A stretch of 64,000 nt of DNA from Poronia punctata (lineage: Eukaryota > Ascomycota > Sordariomycetes > Xylariales > Xylariaceae), in contig MU401554.1 in the NCBI GenBank assembly GCA_022579005.1, forward strand, positions 1 to 64,000, read 5' to 3'. Of the stretch, positions 57,598 through 64,000 are shown in pieces. Position 1 is the stretch's first letter; each line of letters begins with the position of its first letter. Both the position numbers and the translations under genes were made by a program. The notes under the pieces were generated by a model, which was not told the origin of the DNA, did no database searches, and was given only the letters and a program-made list of their open reading frames with translations.

Positions 57598-59149
57598 ATG
57601 TCGCAGCTGCCCGAGGGCACGCTGGGGGATGCAATCGGAGTCCTCATCTTCACCTTTGCCTGCCTGTTTGCCAATATCCTCCTCCTGTGGCTTTACTGGA
57701 TAAGCCACGAACGGTTGAGTTGTAAGATGCTCATCATCTCCCCTGCCTGATCATCATCCACCGCTGACCGACGTGTCCGTGACCTTGTCTGCAGATGTGG
57801 CACTTGTAGGCTACTTTGCCTTGCTGTGCACCGCCAGCAGCATCATCCAACAGATCTACAATTATTCGTGGGTTTCCCCCCCTTGTTGTCTGGAAACGTT
57901 GTATGGGCAATTGTTGACTCTTTCTAGCCTCTGGACCGATCTCCTTTGGGCTCAACTGCACTATATCAAGGCCAACTTTAAGAATGCCGATGTCATATTC
58001 AACAATGGCAACTTTGGCTTCATGCGAGTGTTGGCCGTCATACGTGCGTTCAGCATGCCCATGCTCTGCGGCTCTGCGGCTCTGCAGCTCCCTTGCTGAC
58101 TGGGGTTGATAGGTCTATTCTGTTACATCGTCGAGTCAAGCTACCTCTTGGCATAGTAAGCTGCGATATCAAGTCCAAGCCACTCGTTCTATTCTTTCTA
58201 ACAGGGATCCAGCTGTATCCAAGTTACCTTGACGATATTCCAACTGGGGCTGGTAAAACGCAACACGAAACGCGTTTTTGCCGTAGCCGGTAGAATACTA
58301 CCCGTTGTGTTGGCAGCAATCACCATTGGCTTGCTCCAAACACCACAGGTTCAAAGCAGTTTTGCTGCGTATATGGTTGTAGCAAATGCACAATGTAAGC
58401 AGGGCGTCGTCGTATTCCAACTCATCATCCGCTGACACGAGAAAGCCGTCACGAGCTGCACAATTAGCATCGTTCTGCTTACGCTGGTTATACGCCAATA
58501 TATCATATCCAAGCTTCGGTGGAAACGCTTGCAAGCGAGTGATGAGAGCCACGAGTCGACAAGCTTGTGGTCACGCATAAGAAGCAACAGCTCTACCAAA
58601 ACACCATCTGATTCTACAATAACCCCAGCATACGCAGCACAGGGGACTGTTTTTGACGATAACTGGGTAGTGGTTCGGCTATCCATTGCTGTACTTCTCA
58701 TTTCGTAAGGCCAGACCAGACCCTGTTGCGTGATAAAGAGGCCACAAAAAAAGGATGTTGGTGCTAACAATAAGAATTTTAGTGCGTTTATCTTGGCGAA
58801 CATCGTGACACACCTGCCCCAACGTGACGATGTGGAGCGTGATGCGCAAGCGGACAAGCCTGACCTTGGCCCCGAACGAGCTAGGTCGAACATCGTAGGC
58901 TATACATTTGGCGTCACGCCCGGCTTGGCCTTATGGATCGTCTTTGGCCTTACTAGGACGTTTCGAAAAATAATGTACGACACTTTTGTGCCGCGAAAAT
59001 GGAGGCGGAGAGGATCAAGGTCGTCAACATCGCTACCAACCGCCTGGGATACGCCAACCGGCATAGAAGGCAGGAACTTCTTTGGCATAACCCTTGATCC
59101 TGCGTTGCAGATGGACAACCTGAACCGCAGCCCTAATAAGATCACCTAA
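57598..59149 (+). CDS. Seven-transmembrane protein, receptor-like, unknown family
   Basis: Seven exons encode 387 aa: 57598-57721, 57795-57867, 57928-58043, 58113-58155, 58213-58394, 58446-58704 and 58783-59149. All six introns are 51-78 nt, have GT donors and AG acceptors, and every phase fits. Seven hydrophobic segments can be read: about residues 12-35 (IGVLIFTFACLFANILLLWLY), 43-62, 93-118, 130-150, 160-185, 243-263 and 298-318. The second splice reads IYNYS|LWTDLLWAQLHY. A basic cytosolic loop rich in Ser (SLWSRIRSNSSTKTPSDS) lies between TM5 and TM6, and the tail is about 70 residues, Arg/Ser-rich. There is no signal peptide. The topology resembles a G-protein-coupled receptor, but no class motif is recognised and no CFEM domain (Pth11 type) is present. 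Confidence 0.82.
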
Positions 59150-61422
59150 GGGAGGAAATAGATCTCTTGGGCTCTTGATACAAAAGGTTCTAGACGCCGG
59201 CGTCGGGAGAAACCGTAATTAAACTGTCGCTATAGCGTACAGTATGAAGAGAACTTAATGGTTGAAACAAACAAGTTAGCAAACCCAAGACTTCTACAAC
59301 AGAAAAAACAAATGAAATGAACCAGGTGAAGATGAACAACTCTTAAAGCCGAACCACACGCAGGGTCTGTCTCTAGTCATTTCGACTAACAATGCACAAG
59401 TATTCGTAGTCTCATTGGCAAACATGCAACATGGTATTTAGCTTCCGGTAATTACCGCATAGAATTGAGGATTACCCGCTTACCTACTACATACGAGTAC
59501 ATAAGATAGTAAGAATACGCACGTAATATGTATGACAAGGATCATTCGCGGCAGGAACAACAGGTAGATAGCCGGCCAACCACGTTTTTCCGAGCTGAAA
59601 ATTAGGGCTTTTATTATACCAGGAGCGATGGAATGGAAGTGGCAGATCCGGGCTTGCTTGCTTGCATTTTGCATGCGTTTTTGCTGTAAGGACCAAAGCA
59701 GGTCATCTTGTCTAACCTTGTATCGGATGTACGTAAGACACATAACCTACCTAACAGCAGACGCGTAAAAATAGTAGTTTACATAAGCGTTCTGAAATTC
59801 TGGTGGAAGAGAAAAACAAATCTGCTTTCGTACCAATTTGCTTCCCCTTATACGGAGAATTTATTTCTACCCCATGGGGGACCGTCACTCCAGATTCATT
59901 GCAACCTGGATAGGTATCATTTAAATAGGACGGGGGAGAATTTGTCCCGAAGAAATGGTTCAGCAAGACAAGGACATGTCCCAGATATAGAGGGGTTTTC
60001 AACGCAATCAGTTGGGGGATTGGCTCGTTTTCGGGAGAAATACGTGAAACAAGCCGAGTCTAGATACGAGTATTTAGGTTAAGGTATATTACACGTTAGA
60101 CGAGAAAGATACTTGTAAGATGATATTGTTTCGTAAGCCATTACAATGTACCTTTTACTGGAGTGGTGATATGGACAGTGGTACTATGGCAACCTGTTGA
60201 GCCGGGTTATCGGGCAACATAACCGGTTTTTGCTTATGTAGCATAGGCAAGAATTTGGCCGAGGGGTATGATTTAGATATACGATGGACCCGAAGGATCG
60301 GGACCAGAACCAGTAAGATAACTTTGTTGGAAGGCCTGAAAAAAGCTAATCTAGGTAATCAGTCAGTCAGGCCCAAGTTCCAACTGGAAGGGGGCCGACA
60401 GTTAGGTTAGAAACAGGCAACCTACGTGTCAGCTCGGTGGTAAGATTTGTTCGGCTAAGGCTCCGACTAGGTTAGACTAAGCCTGACCTAGTGTAGTTCT
60501 AAAGGGTAAGCAACGCGGACTGCGGCAAGACACCAAGACGCCTTAGTTATCCATTTTCAGACAAGGGCCGGCACAGATACACGGGTGGCGGACTGCCAAC
60601 ATTCGCTAAGAAGGCTTGTGTTGATGCTTGTTCAGACCACACGCACACCATACCATATATATATCGGCAGAAAGAGTACGTTACGCTTGAAATGTTGCAA
60701 CACTGATATGACTACACTAGGAACCTTGCGCTTTCCCAAGACTTTTACGCCGCAGAGTTGCTTATATTATATTACGGATGCAAAGCGGAGAAAAAGCACA
60801 TCTCCGAGTTCTCGCTACGTGGATATTGTGTGTATGTGTGTGTGCGGAGAGTTACATCGCGGGTCGTGTCGGTGGATTGTTGAGCCCATGTTCCCCCAAG
60901 TTGTTGTCCCTTGTCTAGAGAGCCTTCTAGCACGCGATTTGTTCCTCCAATTAGGGTAATAAAAATGGGACAGGAACCGTTGGGTTGGACACTTCTTTCC
61001 CTTCCATGGGGGTGTTCTCTCCATGGGGGAAGGGGCAGGGGAGGGAGGAGGGGGGTTGTCGTTGTGGGTACCCGATACGACTTTAACCCCAGCTTCAAGG
61101 ACCAAGTAACGGCTCAGGCGCGCCGGCTAAATAGCTCTACACGATTAAGCGAAATCCTTCGAAAAGAGTTCATTTGTTCCCAAGGGTCTCAAGAATGGAG
61201 AAGTCCAATATCTGATTACCCGCTATCGGGCCGGCCCACGAGGTCGTTGCGATAGGTGATATATGAATGTTAACGGCGCCCTATCTCTTGCTGTTGCTGC
61301 TGACCGTCTCTGCCCTTTTGCTGCCTCTTGCCTATGTCTCTAGGGTGAGGTGAGATATTCTTTAGATAGAACTCGTCTCCGCTCAAGCTCAAGTACCTAC
61401 TTGGGTCATAGGCAAATCTCTC
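59150..61422. other. Intergenic, no gene seen
   Basis: About 2.3 kb with only unsupported short frames. Octamers are at 59492 and 60065. G-rich and C-rich stretches occur at 60990-61060. Confidence 0.45.
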
Positions 61423-61441
61423 TCTCTCTCTCTCTCTCTCA
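61423..61441 (+). promoter_or_regulatory. CT-rich tract upstream of the sugar transporter start
   Basis: A pure TC run ends 34 bases before the ATG at 61475. CT tracts just upstream of the transcription or translation start are common in highly expressed fungal genes. A functional role here is inference. Confidence 0.5.
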
Positions 61442-61474
61442 TCGGTAAACGACTACAGAGAGCAGAAAGACAAG

Positions 61475-63543
61475 ATGGTCGGCGCTACAGTGTCGTCGGA
61501 CAACCCTGTCCACCGCATGGCGGTGGACGATCCTGTCCCCTGGTATCGCAAGAAGAATCTACGATATCTCTACTTCATGTTGTTTCCCTGTCTGATGGGT
61601 ATCGAGACGACGTCGGGTTTCGACTCGCAGATCATCAACGCCGTTCAAATCGTGCCTGCCTGGACTGCCTGTGAGTTTTTGAGACCTCGAAAGAGAAAAG
61701 ACAAGATAGAGGACGAAAACGACTAACTGGGAATGACACACCCACGCAGACTTTGGAAACCCAAAGGGTGGCTACAAGGGCATTCTAGCCTCTGCTCTTC
61801 CTCTCGGTTCCGTCATCGGTCTCCCTCTGATTCCCATGATCAACGACAGATTCGGTCGAAGATGGTGTGTTATGACGGGTAGTATAATTATGATTATCGG
61901 TTCTATAATCCAAGCCTTTTCTGTCAACGGTAAGCTCTATGATTCCTTCCGAAACAAGACGATATACATGTATATGCTAAACACCTGTTTTAAACAGCGG
62001 CCATGTACATCGTTGCTCGACTTATTATCGGATTTGGTCTTCCTTATGCCATTGTGGCCGGCTCCAGTCTCATCTCAGAACTTGCCTATCCCAAAGAACG
62101 TGCTGTCCTCACTTCGTTGTTCAATGCGGCCTACTTTGTTGGTGCTATCGTCGCCTCGTGTGTCACATATGGAACGCAGACTATTCCTTCCGACTGGTAC
62201 GTTGAATCGAAATTGCAATATTTACCATCATCATAGTTATAAACTAAAGCTAACCATGTCTTTTTGAATAGGTCCTGGAGGTATGATACTGTCGCTGGGT
62301 GTCGATGGATTTTCAAACTTTGAGCTGACTGTTTTTGACATATAGACTCCCCTCGCTTCTACAAGCGTCGCCATCTCTGCTCCAGGTTATCTTCATCTTG
62401 TATGTTTTCTTTCCACAATAGGCCGAAACCGTTTGATGGAATAGACAAAGAATCTAATACATTTCCTCTAGCTTAATCCCAGAAAGTCCTCGATACCTCA
62501 TCAGCAAGGACCGTCATGAGGAAGCATTCAAGATCATCGCGGATTATCACGCCGAAGGCGACGTCAACTCCGAGTTCGCCAAGGCCGAGTTCGCCGAGAT
62601 CAAGGCGACCATCGCCATCGAGATGGAGTACTCGAAGCAATCGTGGATGGACCTGATCAGCACCAAGGCCAACCGTCGTCGTCTCCTGATCGGCTCGCTC
62701 GTCGGTGTCTTCACCCAGCTGTCCGGCAACGGCGTCATCTCGTACTACCTAGGAGACATCCTCAAGCTCGTCGGCTTCACCGACCCGTCCTTCGAGGCCC
62801 AGTACAACATCGGAAACCAGGTCTGGGGTCTCGTCTGCGCCGTCATTACCGCCCTCGTCGTCATGCGCTTCCGTCGCCGAACCATGTACCTCTTCGCCAT
62901 CGCCTGGATCCTGATCGCCTACGTCGGCTGGACCATCTCCGCGGCTAAAGCCATCCAGGATAAGAACGACACGGCCGCCAAGCTCACACTCTTCTGGATC
63001 TACTTCTACCAGCCCGGTTATAACATTGGTTTCAACGCTCTCACATATAGTAAGCGTCCATCACTCATGGTCCATCAGTGGCCAAGTTATGCAATTTGTA
63101 CTAACCCCCCTCAACAGCCTTCCTTGTCGAAATCTTCCCATACGCGATGCGAGCCCGCGGTATTACGGTATTCCAATTCTTCGGAAAAGCGTCGCAATTC
63201 TTCGGAACAAACGTCAACCCCGTCGGTCTCGACCCGGACACCGGTATCGGCTGGAGATTCTTGATCGTGTACTGCATCTGGATCGCCATCGAGGGTGTCC
63301 TCATTTACTTTATATGGCCCGAGACATCTGGTCATACTTTGGAAGAACTTGCGTTTTGTACGTTTTCTTCTTCCTTTTCTTTCATCCCCATTTCAGATTT
63401 ACTAACACAAGTACGTCACAGTATTCGAGGACGACGAAAGAGCCCAGACGGCCGCAAAAGCTGCCGAGCAAGAGGTTCATCACGAAGAGTCTGTTTCTGA
63501 TGAGAAGGCGGGTGGACATGTCGATACTAGAGAGACGGTTTAA
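61475..63543 (+). CDS. MFS sugar transporter (lactose permease/hexose transporter type)
   Basis: Eight exons encode 525 aa: 61475-61670, 61750-61929, 61998-62196, 62272-62280, 62346-62399, 62472-63049, 63118-63357 and 63422-63543. Exon 4 is only nine bases, and splices join TIPSDW|SW|RLPSLLQ, a segment conserved in fungal sugar porters. Family signatures are clear: GIETTSGFDSQIINAVQ in TM1, NDRFGRRW between TM2 and TM3, RLIIGFGLPYAIVAGSSLISE, the PESPRYLISK motif after TM6, FTQLSGNGVISYY in TM7 and IWPETSGHTLEEL after TM12. Twelve spans are expected. The charged C-terminal tail is cytosolic. The protein should import a mono- or disaccharide across the plasma membrane by proton symport; which one cannot be told. 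Confidence 0.94.
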
Positions 63544-64000
63544 ATTGGGTATCTAACTAGGAAAGGGGGCAAGTAAAAGTAGGTTAGTCAGTCATATAGT
63601 TTCTACTCGAACTTTGTTTGTTCGTTGCGGGATTATTGTATACAAGTAGATAGTCCCCGGAAAGAAAGAAAGAAAGGTTTATTGGGTAGCTTGTCTTTAC
63701 CCCGCCCCCCCCCCCCCCTTTTCTGATTATGAATTGGTTTAATCCTTAAGGTGTTATTATGAAATTTCTGATCTGGTTGCGGGTTACGTACGTGCCTACA
63801 TGTACTTACGGCCATAAGACCCCCAGGAATAATCGTGTCTGTCTAAGGGGCGTAGGTCCGGACTTTTGAAGCCTTGTTGTAGTAGCTTGCATTAGTACAG
63901 GGATTGATTGATTGATACGGTTTCTTTCTTTCTTTCTTTCCTTCTACCTCTGTGGAAATTACTTGTAGGTACCTATCCTGATCGGAAAATGTAGGCCCGA
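63544..64000. other. 3' flank with simple repeats
   Basis: A poly-C run lies at 63705-63718 and a TTTC tandem run at 63921-63940. No gene is seen up to the window end. Confidence 0.5.

Overview
This window is nuclear DNA of a filamentous ascomycete (Pezizomycotina, most likely Sordariomycetes; I cannot name the genus). Almost every conserved gene is interrupted by 51-264 nt introns with GTAAGT-type donors, CTAAC/CTGAC branch sites and YAG acceptors. A solitary 5S rRNA gene sits between protein genes, as in Neurospora. The first ~1.9 kb is an extremely AT-rich, gene-less block of the kind left by repeat-induced point mutation (RIP). I rebuilt exon structures by hand by matching phase, splice signals and family conservation.

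Region 1-24 kb: after the AT-rich block comes a large Ser/Pro-rich protein with a histone-fold-like segment (4042-7854). Then come a head-to-head mitochondrial pair (Mic12 of MICOS, minus; mitoribosomal bL17m, plus) and a head-to-head ribosome/translation pair (Utp25, minus; eIF3f, plus), both of whose proteins carry RGG tracts. These are followed by an intron-containing tRNA-Arg(UCU), an R3H-SUZ RNA-binding protein (minus), an RS-rich zinc-knuckle protein (plus) and the splicing factor Cwf18 (minus).

Region 24-34 kb: a NASP/Sim3/Hif1 histone chaperone (plus), a Cdc50/Lem3 flippase subunit (minus), the 5S rRNA gene (minus), a DHDPS-family aldolase (minus) and a secreted GH17 beta-1,3-glucanase (minus).

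Region 34-64 kb is gene-poor, with intergenic stretches of 2-5 kb rich in simple repeats and in a recurring TACGAGTA octamer. It holds a one-TM coiled-coil protein, an AhpD/carboxymuconolactone decarboxylase-like protein, a Sln1-type (class VI) hybrid histidine kinase, a single-pass cell-surface-like protein with a GC-AG intron, Rrp7, two MFS transporters (one drug/amine-type, one sugar-type with a 9-nt micro-exon) and a seven-exon protein with seven predicted membrane spans that looks receptor-like.

Functionally, the left half is dominated by RNA and ribosome biology (Utp25, eIF3f, Rrp7 further right, R3H-SUZ, knuckle protein, Cwf18, tRNA, 5S) plus chromatin (NASP, histone-fold-like protein). 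The right half is dominated by membrane and environment-facing proteins (osmosensor kinase, transporters, 7-TM protein, glucanase, flippase subunit). No CRISPR, prokaryotic operon, biosynthetic cluster or intact transposon was seen. The most unusual observations are unusual splicing structures, the H2A-like protein with repeated DFIR motifs, the 7-TM protein, and the enriched intergenic octamer.
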